NCBI GenBank assembly: GCA_017620815.1
Contig: JAGAUI010000019.1
Location: 1 to 34,339 of the forward strand
From: Flavobacteriales bacterium
Lineage (GTDB): Bacteria > Bacteroidota > Bacteroidia > Flavobacteriales > UBA1820
Direction: 5' to 3'
DNA: 34,339 bases
The position numbers were made by a program, and so were the translations under genes. Shown here one piece after another: positions 7,999-15,777 of the stretch (positions are counted from its first letter, which is position 1; every line of letters starts with the position of its first letter). The notes under the pieces are model-generated. The model had not been told where the DNA came from, searched no databases, and saw only the letters and a program-made list of their open reading frames with translations.

Positions 7999-8079
7999 CT
8001 AGATACACACACGACCGCTCTGGTCTCCATAATAGAAACCAAAGTAATAAAACAGTCCAAATGTGCATATTTGCTTCAT
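7999..8079 (-). CDS. Phe/Tyr-rich leader peptide, 26 aa
   Basis: Starts ATG 8079-8077, stops TAG 8001-7999. Residues 7-17 read FGLFYYFGFYY: four Phe and four Tyr codons in eleven. The remainder (MKQICT before, GDQSGRVCI after) is unremarkable, and the GDQSGR codons also encode the antiterminator segment. Too short for usual gene callers. Placement between luxS and pheA, aromatic codon content matched to the pathway below, and overlap with a terminator/antiterminator pair make a regulatory leader peptide by far the best explanation. GAGG lies only 1 nt before the ATG, too close to be a good ribosome-binding site, but Bacteroidota often initiate without one. Confidence 0.85.
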   Translation of the reverse strand: MKQICTFGLFYYFGFYYGDQSGRVCI

Positions 8080-8207
8080 ACCTCGTTTTAATGTTTTTAT
8101 GTTTTTTCCTTACGAGAGGCAATATTCGGAATAAAAAATGTATCTCACAACATTTTTATTAAAAAATTTATCATTTGCCCTATCATATCTGTATTTTAAT
8201 GGCATAT

Positions 8208-8672
8208 CTACCTATCTTCCCCATAGATAGATGTAGAAATTCCCTCATCAAGTACCTTATGAGCATACTCTTTGGCTCCAAATAGCGAAAGGTCGCGGTA
8301 GTTACCACACTGAATAGCATTGGCTGCTGGGACTTCTTCGGCCTTCATCACATCTTGCAATGATAAAACCAAAGCGTCTCTTACCTCCTCTACGCTGTTA
8401 TCCCCCCACAGTGACAAGTAAAAACCCGTCCTGCATCCCATAGGCGAAAGGTCTATGACCCCGTCTATATGCTCTCTTATATGATGTGCCAGCAGGTGTT
8501 CTATGGCGTGAAGAGCAACCGTAGGGATACTCTCTACATTTGGTTGGGTGAAACGGAGGTCATATTTGCTTACTTTATCACCCTTTTCTCCTTCCAGAGT
8601 GCAACATTTCCTCACATATGGAGCAACTACTTTTCTATGGTCAAGTGTAAAACTCTCTACTTTTTCTTCCAT
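8208..8672 (-). CDS. luxS: S-ribosylhomocysteine lyase (autoinducer-2 synthase)
   Basis: 154 aa, full family length. Metal-binding HAIEH at 55-59 with the distal Cys122 (QCG) and the catalytic Cys80 in GCRTGFY are all present. LuxS cleaves S-ribosylhomocysteine to homocysteine and DPD, the precursor of autoinducer-2, as part of the activated methyl cycle in the cytoplasm. Monocistronic by appearance; divergent from the symporter at 8777, with about 104 bp between. A TATATTTA box on the minus strand at 8699-8706 is a near match to the -7 consensus. Confidence 0.96.
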   Translation of the reverse strand: MEEKVESFTLDHRKVVAPYVRKCCTLEGEKGDKVSKYDLRFTQPNVESIPTVALHAIEHLLAHHIREHIDGVIDLSPMGCRTGFYLSLWGDNSVEEVRDALVLSLQDVMKAEEVPAANAIQCGNYRDLSLFGAKEYAHKVLDEGISTSIYGEDR

Positions 8673-8728
8673 TTTTTTTACGTCTTATTTTTATGGTGTA
8701 AATATACGACAGACTATCTTAAAATCAC

Positions 8729-8736
8729 TAAATTTG
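8729..8736 (+). promoter_or_regulatory. Candidate -7 promoter box for the symporter
   Basis: TAAATTTG matches TAnnTTTG, 40 nt before the symporter ATG. No convincing -33 element at the expected spacing. Confidence 0.45.
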
Positions 8737-8776
8737 CGACATATTATATTTATCCAGATAAAACACACAAAACAAA

Positions 8777-9958
8777 ATGTTTAAAATAAAACTAAATCTT
8801 CTCACCAAAATCCTCATAGCCATAGTTCTAGGCATACTACTAGGCAGTATGATGCCTATGTGGGCAGCACGCGGATTTGCTACATTTAAATCCTTATTCA
8901 GTCAGTTTCTAGGATTTATCATTCCTCTTATTATACTATCTATGGTAGCCTCATCTATAGGAGGACTAGGTCGCAATGCTGGACGAATGTTACTACTCAC
9001 GGTAGGTGTAGCATATGCTTCAACCATATTTTCGGGATATTTTACATATGGGATATGTGATACCCTACTCCCAAATTTACTATCGGGAGAGGCGATGGCA
9101 CAAGCACCTGAAAACAGCGAAGTATTTGCTCCATATTTTACACTTTCTATACCTCCTGCTATGAGTGTCATTACAGCTCTGGTTCTTGCATTTGTAGTGG
9201 GGATAGGTCTTATCTATGTTCAGAACAACACCCTCAAATGTGCAGTAGATGATTTTGCAGAAATAATAACTCGTGTAATTTCATCGGTTATAATACCTTG
9301 CTTGCCACTTTATATATTTACCATATTTATGGAGATGGCTGCTTCAAACTACATAAGCGTAGTAATGGGTCTATTTACCAAGGTCATAATAGTCATCATA
9401 GTGATGCACGTTGTGATACTCCTACTGCTATTCTCTATAGCAGGTATTATAACTCATCGCAATCCTCTGTCTATCCTTAAAACTATGTTGCCCGCATACA
9501 TGACTGCACTAGGCACTTCGTCATCGGCAGCTACTATACCCGTTACCCTCCAACAAACCATTAAAAACGGTGTAAGCAGTTCTACCGCAGGTATGGTGGT
9601 ACCTCTATGTGCTACTATACATATGCCCGGTAGTGTGATGAAGGTCGTTAGTTGCTCTATGGCTATAATGATACTCACAGGAGGAACTTATGACATATCT
9701 CTTTATACGGCATTCATATTTATGCTTGCATTTACGGCAATAGCAGCTCCCGGCGTACCCGGAGGCATGATTATGGCTTCGTTGGGTGTGCTACAGAGTG
9801 TGCTGGGATTTGACCAGACAGCCTGCGGACTGATGATAGCTGTATATGTAGCTCTGGATAGTTTTGGCACGGCTTGTAACGTAACAGGTGACGGAGCAAT
9901 AGCTCTGGTGGTGGACAAATATGCCAGAAAAAAAGAAAACATAGTAGTAGAAAACTAG
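8777..9958 (+). CDS. Dicarboxylate/amino acid:cation symporter (DAACS/SLC1 family)
   Basis: 393 aa, integral membrane. Hydrophobic segments throughout, the serine-rich re-entrant loop GTSSSAATIPVT (246-257) and the substrate/Na+ site NVTGDG (368-373) in the last helices define the DAACS family, which imports glutamate, aspartate, C4-dicarboxylates, serine or threonine with Na+ or H+. The re-entrant loop context (TSSSAATIPV followed by CATIHMPG) fits the general fold; the specific substrate is not decidable by eye. Single-gene unit with its own promoter box and a strong terminator after it. Confidence 0.93.
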   Translation: MFKIKLNLLTKILIAIVLGILLGSMMPMWAARGFATFKSLFSQFLGFIIPLIILSMVASSIGGLGRNAGRMLLLTVGVAYASTIFSGYFTYGICDTLLPNLLSGEAMAQAPENSEVFAPYFTLSIPPAMSVITALVLAFVVGIGLIYVQNNTLKCAVDDFAEIITRVISSVIIPCLPLYIFTIFMEMAASNYISVVMGLFTKVIIVIIVMHVVILLLLFSIAGIITHRNPLSILKTMLPAYMTALGTSSSAATIPVTLQQTIKNGVSSSTAGMVVPLCATIHMPGSVMKVVSCSMAIMILTGGTYDISLYTAFIFMLAFTAIAAPGVPGGMIMASLGVLQSVLGFDQTACGLMIAVYVALDSFGTACNVTGDGAIALVVDKYARKKENIVVEN

Positions 9959-9971
9959 ACACATATATAGT

Positions 9972-10014
9972 CTTGTGAAAAAGCGGCGGCCCTAGGCCGC
10001 CGCTTTTTCACAAG
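9972..10014. terminator. Bidirectional terminator, 20-bp perfect stem
   Basis: Arms 9972-9991 and 9995-10014 are perfect reverse complements around loop CTA. A GC core (GCGGCGGCC) is flanked by A and T tracts, making it effective on both strands between the convergent symporter and ruvC genes. Confidence 0.93.
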
Positions 10015-10035
10015 AGGTTATTTACAGTGTGTCTT

Positions 10036-10668
10036 TTATCTCTTTTTAATACTGGCTAATGCTCTAGCTAGCCCATCATCAGATTTTTTTACTGCTGCTG
10101 TTCCTCCAGCCACTCTAGAGGAATTCTGTTTTACAAATGCCTCCCAACCACCATGCACATTACGGCGTGGAGCTCCTTCGCTAGTGGTGTTAAAGAAATG
10201 ACATACTGCCAACGAAAGAGCATCGGTAGAGTCTAGATGTTCTGGCATATCCTTATACCCTAGAAGATGTGCCAACATACCAGCTACCTGCTCTTTGGAT
10301 GCATTACCATTACCCGTTACAGCCATCTTGGCTTTTTTGGGCATGTACTCGCTTATGGGTATTTGACGTGATATAGCAGCTGCCATGGCTACACCTTGGG
10401 CTCGTCCTAGTTTAAGCATAGCTTGTACGTTTTTACCATAAAACGGAGCTTCAAGGGCTATCTCATCGGGGAGGAATGTATCTATCATTCTTATGGTGGC
10501 ACGGTATATCTTGTCTAATTTGAGGAATTGGTTTTCCATACCATGGAGATTTAGTTCGTCCATGGCCACAAATGACATAGATTTGCCCACAACCTTTATC
10601 ACTCCAAAACCCATGATATTGGTACCTGGGTCTATACCCATTATTATACGTTCTTTGGGTTGAGACAT
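10036..10668 (-). CDS. ruvC: Holliday junction resolvase RuvC
   Basis: 210 aa. GIDPGTNIMGFGVI with D13, E73 in ALEAPFYGKN, and D146/D149 in HLDSTDALSLAVCHF match the four acidic residues of RuvC's RNase H-like active site. It resolves Holliday junctions made by RuvAB in recombination repair. About 40 residues longer than E. coli RuvC because of a basic, Ser/Ala-rich C-terminal tail (about 165-210), a common Bacteroidota extension. Upstream, CAAAAGTA at 10697-10704 reads TACTTTTG on the minus strand, a promoter -7 candidate. Confidence 0.96.
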   Translation of the reverse strand: MSQPKERIIMGIDPGTNIMGFGVIKVVGKSMSFVAMDELNLHGMENQFLKLDKIYRATIRMIDTFLPDEIALEAPFYGKNVQAMLKLGRAQGVAMAAAISRQIPISEYMPKKAKMAVTGNGNASKEQVAGMLAHLLGYKDMPEHLDSTDALSLAVCHFFNTTSEGAPRRNVHGGWEAFVKQNSSRVAGGTAAVKKSDDGLARALASIKKR

Positions 10669-10696
10669 TTATTCTACATTTAATGTTATTATGTAA

Positions 10697-10704
10697 CAAA
10701 AGTA
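10697..10704 (-). promoter_or_regulatory. Candidate -7 promoter box for ruvC
   Basis: TACTTTTG on the minus strand, 29 nt before the ruvC ATG. The 95-bp space to the divergent plug-type gene must also hold that gene's promoter; TACTTTTA at 10718-10725 on the plus strand is an imperfect candidate. Confidence 0.45.
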
Positions 10705-10763
10705 CAGATTTTTTAAGTACTTTTACCCCTTGAAAAATCATTTTTAAAATTAAAACATATACT

Positions 10764-11414
10764 ATGTACAAGATATTAACCCTTATTTTATCTCTTATAA
10801 CTAGCTTATCTCTCTACTCCCAAGAGAAAATAATCAATGGTGTAGTTCTCAATGCTGAAAGAGAACCCGTTAAAGGTGCTATAGTTAAAACATCTCGTTC
10901 ACGCGCTAGTGTCAAGACAGGGAAAGACGGCTCTTTTTCTATTCCCGTTACGCCCAAAGACAAAGAACTACGAATGATTCTGCATGGAAAGACTATAATG
11001 TCCCTACCTACCAATGTAGATTCTACATCAGTAGTATTTGCTATGGACCCATCCAACGACCCATCCATACGAGGATACCTTAAAGGTGATACTTACTACC
11101 CCGGCAGTGTTGACCTAGAATGGAAAGATGTCATCAATTCATATTTCCCCGGAGTAATCTACAACGAAGGACAAGGAACGGTATCAATAGCACGTTTTCA
11201 GACCAACACTCTTTCTACCATAGGAGATTTCACCTGCCAATACTATGAACTAGATGGTTCTCCAGTGCCAAATCTAGATGTTATAGAACTGCCATCGGTT
11301 TATAGTGTACGCATAATCAAAGACATGGCACAGAGCCTTATTTATGGCGCTGCCGGGCAATTCGGAGCAGTTATTATCACTACTCGCGGAATGCAAAAAG
11401 AAACAGAAGAATAA
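10764..11414 (+). CDS. Secreted CarboxypepD_reg / TonB-plug-like protein without a barrel
   Basis: 216 aa, complete. Signal peptide 1-19 (cleavage before QEK). Residues 22-95 form one regulatory-like beta-sandwich (INGVVLNAEREPVKGAIV). GDTYYPG at 108-114 opens a plug-like half that ends GAVIITTRG at 201-209, and the protein stops seven residues later. In SusC-type receptors that motif would be followed by about 800 residues of barrel; here nothing follows. Same architecture as the repeats in the 1-1576 protein (compare DPSIRGYLKGDTYYPG with DPAITGYLIGDTYYPG). First gene of a likely unit with thyA (17 nt downstream). Function unknown. Confidence 0.8.
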   Translation: MYKILTLILSLITSLSLYSQEKIINGVVLNAEREPVKGAIVKTSRSRASVKTGKDGSFSIPVTPKDKELRMILHGKTIMSLPTNVDSTSVVFAMDPSNDPSIRGYLKGDTYYPGSVDLEWKDVINSYFPGVIYNEGQGTVSIARFQTNTLSTIGDFTCQYYELDGSPVPNLDVIELPSVYSVRIIKDMAQSLIYGAAGQFGAVIITTRGMQKETEE

Positions 11415-11431
11415 CTTAAAACATATATCAA

Positions 11432-12226
11432 GTGGAACAATATCTATCACTAGCATCACACGTTCTTAAAAACGGAACAGAAAAATCAGACCGTACTGGC
11501 ACTGGAACACGTTCTGTGTTTGGATACCAGATGAGATTTGATTTAAGGGAAGGTTTTCCTCTACTTACCACCAAAAAACTCCACCTCAAATCCATCATAC
11601 ACGAACTCCTATGGTTCTTAAAAGGCGACACCAATATCAAATACCTCACAGACAACGGTGTGCGTATATGGAACGAATGGGCCGATAGCAATGGAGATTT
11701 AGGGCCTGTGTATGGAGCCCAATGGCGTAGTTGGAAGGCAGCAGACGGACGTGTGATAGACCAGATAAAAGACGTGATAGAACAGATAAAAACATCTCCA
11801 GACTCACGTCGTATGATAGTTTCGGCTTGGAATGTGGGAGAGCTAGATAAAATGGCTCTTATGCCTTGTCACGCATTCTTCCAGTTCTATGTAGCCGATG
11901 GACGACTATCCTGCCAGCTATACCAACGCAGTGCCGATATTTTCTTAGGTGTACCTTTTAATATCGCCTCTTATGCCCTGCTCACCATGATGATAGCACA
12001 GGTATGTGGTCTTAAAGCTGGTGATTTTGTTCACACACTGGGAGATGCACATATCTATTCAAACCACATAGAACAGATAGAACTACAACTATCCCGTGAA
12101 CCACGTCCTCTACCTGTGATGAAAATAAATCCCGACGTCAAGGATATATTTGATTTCAAATACGAAGACTTCACTCTAGAAGGTTATGACCCTCACCCAC
12201 ATATAAAAGGTGTAGTAGCTGTATAA
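11432..12226 (+). CDS. thyA: Thymidylate synthase ThyA (GTG start)
   Basis: 264 aa, the E. coli length. Catalytic Cys146 in MPCH, Arg166/Asp169 in [13 protein letters not shown], and SDRTGTGT near the N-terminus are all at canonical positions. Makes dTMP from dUMP using 5,10-methylene-tetrahydrofolate and releases dihydrofolate, which the next gene's product recycles. The start is GTG at 11432: it aligns with the conserved (M)xQYL beginning of ThyA, and no in-frame ATG lies near. folA begins 2 nt after the stop. Confidence 0.97.
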   Translation: MEQYLSLASHVLKNGTEKSDRTGTGTRSVFGYQMRFDLREGFPLLTTKKLHLKSIIHELLWFLKGDTNIKYLTDNGVRIWNEWADSNGDLGPVYGAQWRSWKAADGRVIDQIKDVIEQIKTSPDSRRMIVSAWNVGELDKMALMPCHAFFQFYVADGRLSCQLYQRSADIFLGVPFNIASYALLTMMIAQVCGLKAGDFVHTLGDAHIYSNHIEQIELQLSREPRPLPVMKINPDVKDIFDFKYEDFTLEGYDPHPHIKGVVAV

Positions 12227-12228
12227 TT

Positions 12229-12771
12229 ATGGACAGAAAAAAGATATCTCTCATAGTAGCCATCGGTGAAAACGGCGAGATAGGAGCTGGCAATGACCTT
12301 CTATGGCATCTACCCAATGACCTCAAATACTTCAAGACTCTCACTATGGGACATCCTATGATTATGGGGCGTCGTACATTTGAATCCATAGGCAGGGCTT
12401 TACCGGGGAGGGTGAGTGTAGTCATTTCGTCTGATGTTGCCTATCGTGAAAAGGTCAAGGGGATAGAGCGTTGCATGGGAGCAAAATCTCTAGAAGAAGC
12501 ATTGGAGGTATGTGGAGATATTCCTTGTGATGTATTGCCACATAGAGATAGTCCATTTATAACAGGTGGCGGGCAGATATATCGTCTATCGATGGAGAAA
12601 AACTTACCCGATGTGATATACCTCACCCGTGTACACTCATCATTCCCTACAGCCGATACTTTTTTCCCTATAGAGGCTTTGGAGAACTATAAATGTGTGT
12701 GGAGTGAAAAGCACAACGCAGACGATAAAAACCCTTATTCATATACTTATGAGCGTCTAGAACGCATATGA
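12229..12771 (+). CDS. folA: Dihydrofolate reductase
   Basis: 180 aa. ISLIVAIGENGEIGAGNDLLWHLPNDL (6-32) gives the substrate loop with the acidic Asp31 equivalent to E. coli Asp27; MGRRTFESIG and FITGGGQIY are the NADPH-site motifs. Reduces the dihydrofolate made by ThyA to tetrahydrofolate; target of trimethoprim. Two nucleotides separate it from thyA, so the pair is almost certainly cotranscribed and coupled. Confidence 0.97.
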   Translation: MDRKKISLIVAIGENGEIGAGNDLLWHLPNDLKYFKTLTMGHPMIMGRRTFESIGRALPGRVSVVISSDVAYREKVKGIERCMGAKSLEEALEVCGDIPCDVLPHRDSPFITGGGQIYRLSMEKNLPDVIYLTRVHSSFPTADTFFPIEALENYKCVWSEKHNADDKNPYSYTYERLERI

Positions 12772-12777
12772 TACCTT

Positions 12778-13449
12778 ATGAAATCATCTAGCAAAAAGGA
12801 ATTGGAGAGGGAGAATAGGCTTTTGAAGCTATTGCTATCTACTATTACTCACGACATAGTAGGCCCTCTAGGTTTTACTGCCAATGTCCTTCAAGCCAGT
12901 GCCGATAATCCTTCTAGAGAATTGCTCAATGAGCTATCATTTGCATTGAGGACGTCCTATGATAAATCCAGCGAGATACTTTCCTTTCTACGCAATGGAT
13001 GGGGAAAAGACATATTTGAAAAAGAGGAGATAGAGATAAATAATATAGTAGATAGCGTCATTAAGGCAGTAAATGTACTCTATCCGCACTCTATTTTTAA
13101 CAGAGAAGATAGTCATTCTGTAAACATAAAGACATCTAAGATAGCTCTTTACACTGCACTAGAAAATATATTTACCAATGCTGCAAAATACACCTCAAGA
13201 AAAGAAACTATAACTATTTCTATTACCCAGACAAATGACATAAGCTCCATCTACACCAAAGCCCCCTGCATAGAGGAGGCTTGTATTTCTGTGATAGACA
13301 CTCTCAACGATAAAGAGCCATTAAAGAGAAATTCCCGTACATCCATAGGCTTGCAAATATCACACGCCCTACTTTCTATGTGTGATGCACAACTGTCTTT
13401 CTCCTATGAAAATGGATGCTTTATATCGCGTATAGATATACCTAGATAG
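12778..13449 (+). CDS. Minimal soluble histidine-kinase-like protein with degenerate ATP site
   Basis: 223 aa, no signal peptide, membrane segment or sensor domain. A short N-terminal basic/coiled segment leads directly to an H-box (STITHDIVGPLG, His25) and a dimerisation helix; an HATPase-like part follows with N-box ALENIFTNAAKYT (Asn130, Asn134). The G1 box, normally DxGxG, reads VIDTLNDKE: Asp174 is kept, both glycines are lost. A shortened lid ends in TSIGLQISHAL (G2-like). Either a kinase with unusual ATP binding or a phosphotransfer/scaffold derivative. Starts 6 nt after folA. No response regulator is adjacent; the nearest is 7.4 kb away at 20829-22037. Confidence 0.75.
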   Translation: MKSSSKKELERENRLLKLLLSTITHDIVGPLGFTANVLQASADNPSRELLNELSFALRTSYDKSSEILSFLRNGWGKDIFEKEEIEINNIVDSVIKAVNVLYPHSIFNREDSHSVNIKTSKIALYTALENIFTNAAKYTSRKETITISITQTNDISSIYTKAPCIEEACISVIDTLNDKEPLKRNSRTSIGLQISHALLSMCDAQLSFSYENGCFISRIDIPR

Positions 13450-13459
13450 ACAAGATAGA

Positions 13460-13657
13460 TTATTTATCTTCTTTTTTATCTTCAACCTGAGCAGTATCTG
13501 AACTATCGTCTTTGGCAGCTTTTTTGAATTCTTTTATACCTCCACCTAGATTACGCATCAACTGTGGGATTTTGGCACCTCCAAATAGTAGAAGGATAAC
13601 TAGAATGATGAGGACTATCTGCATAGGGCCTATTGCCCCTAGTATAAATGGTTCCAT
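13460..13657 (-). CDS. tatA: Sec-independent translocase subunit TatA/E
   Basis: 65 aa. One hydrophobic helix (about 12-26), the [23 protein letters not shown] hinge and amphipathic helix typical of TatA, and an acidic/basic disordered tail. TatA oligomerises in the inner membrane to let folded twin-arginine substrates through. tatC is not in the window, so it is an orphan here. The TATATTTG box at 13680-13687 provides its own promoter. It converges with the histidine-kinase-like gene with only 10 bp between stops and no clear hairpin. Confidence 0.92.
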   Translation of the reverse strand: MEPFILGAIGPMQIVLIILVILLLFGGAKIPQLMRNLGGGIKEFKKAAKDDSSDTAQVEDKKEDK

Positions 13658-13679
13658 AATGTATTATTTTATTTATGGG

Positions 13680-13687
13680 CAAATATA
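13680..13687 (-). promoter_or_regulatory. Candidate -7 promoter box for tatA
   Basis: TATATTTG on the minus strand, 22 nt before the tatA ATG and downstream of uvrB, so tatA need not depend on uvrB transcription. Confidence 0.5.
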
Positions 13688-13739
13688 ACGAAAAGCTGTT
13701 AAACTACACGATTATTTTCGGCATATTTATCACATAAAA

Positions 13740-15767
13740 CTATTTTTCATTCAGTAGAGACTTAAGACGTTCTATCTCATCCCGCCAACGTGCTGCTGTA
13801 AGAAAATCGAGTTCTCGTGCTGCTTTTTCCATTTCTCTACGAGCGGCAGCTATACGTTTTTTAAGTTCATCGGGAGATAGGAATTTTTCGTCATTGGCAT
13901 AGGCGGCAGCTACTGTCTGTGGATGAGAGAGATTTGGCGAAGGCGTAATAAGACCTTCGGCACGTTGGATTTTGGAGAGGAGAGTATTTTCAGAAATAGC
14001 TTTGTTAAGAGCCCGAGGTGTTATACCGTGTTTCTCATTATACTTCATCTGGATACTACGGCGGCGATTGGTTTCATCTATCGTACGCCGCATACTTTCG
14101 GTTATCACATCTCCATACATTATAGCACGGCCATTTATATGTCGTGCTGCACGTCCTACAGTCTGTGTAAGCGAACGATGTGAACGTAAAAATCCTTCCT
14201 TGTCGGCATCTAGGATAGCCACTAGAGATACTTCTGGAAGGTCAAGACCTTCTCGCAATAGATTCACTCCTATAAGCACATCAAAAAGACCTTCCCTCAA
14301 ATCCTGCATTATCTGCACGCGTTCCATTGTATCCACATCTGAATGTATATAGCGACATCTCACACCTACCCTAGAGAGATATTTAGCTAGTTCTTCGGCC
14401 ATACGTTTGGTAAGAGTAGTTACCAATACTCTCTCGTCCAGTTCTTCACGTTTACGTATTTCTGCTAGCAGGTCATCTACTTGGTTTTGAGTAGGACGCA
14501 CCTCTATGACTGGGTCAAGCAGTCCTGTAGGTCGTATCACCTGTTCCACATAAGAGCCTTCAGAACGTTCCAATTCATATTCGGCAGGAGTAGCCGAAAC
14601 ATATATCGTCTGCCCTATGAGACTCTCAAACTCATCAAATGTAAGCGGACGATTATCCTTGGCAGCAGGCAGACGGAATCCATATTCCACTAGATTTTCC
14701 TTACGCGAAGCATCACCGCCATACATAGCGTGGACTTGGGAGACGGTAACGTGGCTCTCATCTATGACCATGAGAAAATCACGAGGAAAATAATCTATAA
14801 GACAGAAAGGTCGCGTACCGGGAGCTCTTCCGTCCAGATACCTAGAATAGTTTTCTATTCCAGAACAATAACCCAATTCGCGTATCATTTCAAGGTCAAA
14901 TTCTGTACGTTCCTTAAGGCGTTTGGCTTCCAGCATTTGTCCTCTCTCTTCAAAATACTTTACTCTCTCGCCTAGGTCTATCTCTATGTTCCGTATAGCC
15001 GATGAAAGAGATTCTTTCCCTGTCATAAAGATATTGGCTGGGTAAAGGCGTATGCGGTCATAGGACGTCTCATGGGAGTTATTGATAGGATTGATACCTT
15101 CTATCTCCTCTATCTCATCACCATAGAAATGGACTCGTATAGCACTATCTGAATATGCAGGATATACATCCACCGTATCTCCCTTCACACGGAATGTACC
15201 ACGAGTAAACAGCGAAGTGGTACGTGTGTACATACTTCCAGATAGTCGTCTTAAAAATGCTGTACGAGGTATCATATCTCCTACTGCTATGTCTATCACT
15301 CCCTTTTCAAATTCGGTGGGATTACCTATACCATACAGGCACGACACACTCGCCACAACTATGATATCTCGTCTTCCAGATAGCAAAGATGATACAGTGG
15401 ACAACCTCAATTTTTCTATATCTTCGTTTATGGAGAGGTCTTTTTCTATGTATGTACCACTAGAAGGAATATAGGCTTCGGGTTGGTAATAGTCATAATA
15501 TGACACAAAATACTCTACTGCATTATCTGGAAAGAAGTTTTTAAACTCTTCATAGAGCTGTGCCGCCAGAGTTTTATTATGTGCCAGAACGAGTGTAGGT
15601 CGCGAAGTATTCTTTATCACATTGGCTATGGTGAATGTCTTACCACTACCCGTCACTCCAAGCAATACCTGCGACTGCTCACCATGCTCTACACCATCGG
15701 TAAGAGCCTTGATAGCTTCGGGTTGGTCGCCAGTGGGACTGTATGGGCTATGTAAGACAAAATCCAT
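13740..15767 (-). CDS. uvrB: Excinuclease ABC subunit B
   Basis: 675 aa, full length. Walker A GVTGSGKT at 37-44, the damage-probing beta-hairpin (SYYDYYQPEAYIP, about 89-101), helicase motifs VIDESH and QTVGRAARH, and a C-terminal UVR motif (EKAARELDFLTAARWRDEI) for UvrC contact. UvrB is the damage-verification helicase of nucleotide excision repair. It begins 10 nt after the second EamA transporter gene, so it may be expressed from their promoter; a dedicated promoter is not visible. Confidence 0.98.
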   Translation of the reverse strand: MDFVLHSPYSPTGDQPEAIKALTDGVEHGEQSQVLLGVTGSGKTFTIANVIKNTSRPTLVLAHNKTLAAQLYEEFKNFFPDNAVEYFVSYYDYYQPEAYIPSSGTYIEKDLSINEDIEKLRLSTVSSLLSGRRDIIVVASVSCLYGIGNPTEFEKGVIDIAVGDMIPRTAFLRRLSGSMYTRTTSLFTRGTFRVKGDTVDVYPAYSDSAIRVHFYGDEIEEIEGINPINNSHETSYDRIRLYPANIFMTGKESLSSAIRNIEIDLGERVKYFEERGQMLEAKRLKERTEFDLEMIRELGYCSGIENYSRYLDGRAPGTRPFCLIDYFPRDFLMVIDESHVTVSQVHAMYGGDASRKENLVEYGFRLPAAKDNRPLTFDEFESLIGQTIYVSATPAEYELERSEGSYVEQVIRPTGLLDPVIEVRPTQNQVDDLLAEIRKREELDERVLVTTLTKRMAEELAKYLSRVGVRCRYIHSDVDTMERVQIMQDLREGLFDVLIGVNLLREGLDLPEVSLVAILDADKEGFLRSHRSLTQTVGRAARHINGRAIMYGDVITESMRRTIDETNRRRSIQMKYNEKHGITPRALNKAISENTLLSKIQRAEGLITPSPNLSHPQTVAAAYANDEKFLSPDELKKRIAAARREMEKAARELDFLTAARWRDEIERLKSLLNEK

Positions 15768-15777
15768 AGTTATGCTT

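Larger units (their letters stand above)
7944..8079 (-). promoter_or_regulatory. Phe/Tyr-responsive transcription attenuator of the aromatic operon
   Basis: Seen directly, in RNA sense: (1) GACC at 8025-8022 can pair with GGUC at 8016-8013 as a small early hairpin; (2) GAGCGGUC at 8020-8013, inside the leader ORF, is perfectly complementary to GACCGCUC at 7976-7969, the first terminator arm; (3) the terminator at 7978-7947 plus U tract. Inferred mechanism: if Phe- or Tyr-tRNA is scarce, a ribosome stalls on codons 7-17, leaves 8020-8013 free to form the antiterminator, and pheA-tyrA-aroF/CM are transcribed; if supply is good, the ribosome reaches the UAG at 7999-8001, covers 8013-8020, and the terminator forms. 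This follows the known logic of enterobacterial trp, phe and his leaders. A TACATTTT box at 8135-8142 is a weak promoter candidate. Confidence 0.85.

Noticed and set aside
7725-8060. 111-codon minus-strand ORF crossing the pheA leader
   Set aside because: It overlaps pheA in another frame and lacks a proper start; the aromatic leader ORF at 7999-8079 in a different frame explains the region.
7944-8207. T-box or other riboswitch before pheA
   Set aside because: No T-box sequence or specifier-loop architecture is seen, while a leader peptide with matching codons and an antiterminator pairing is present.
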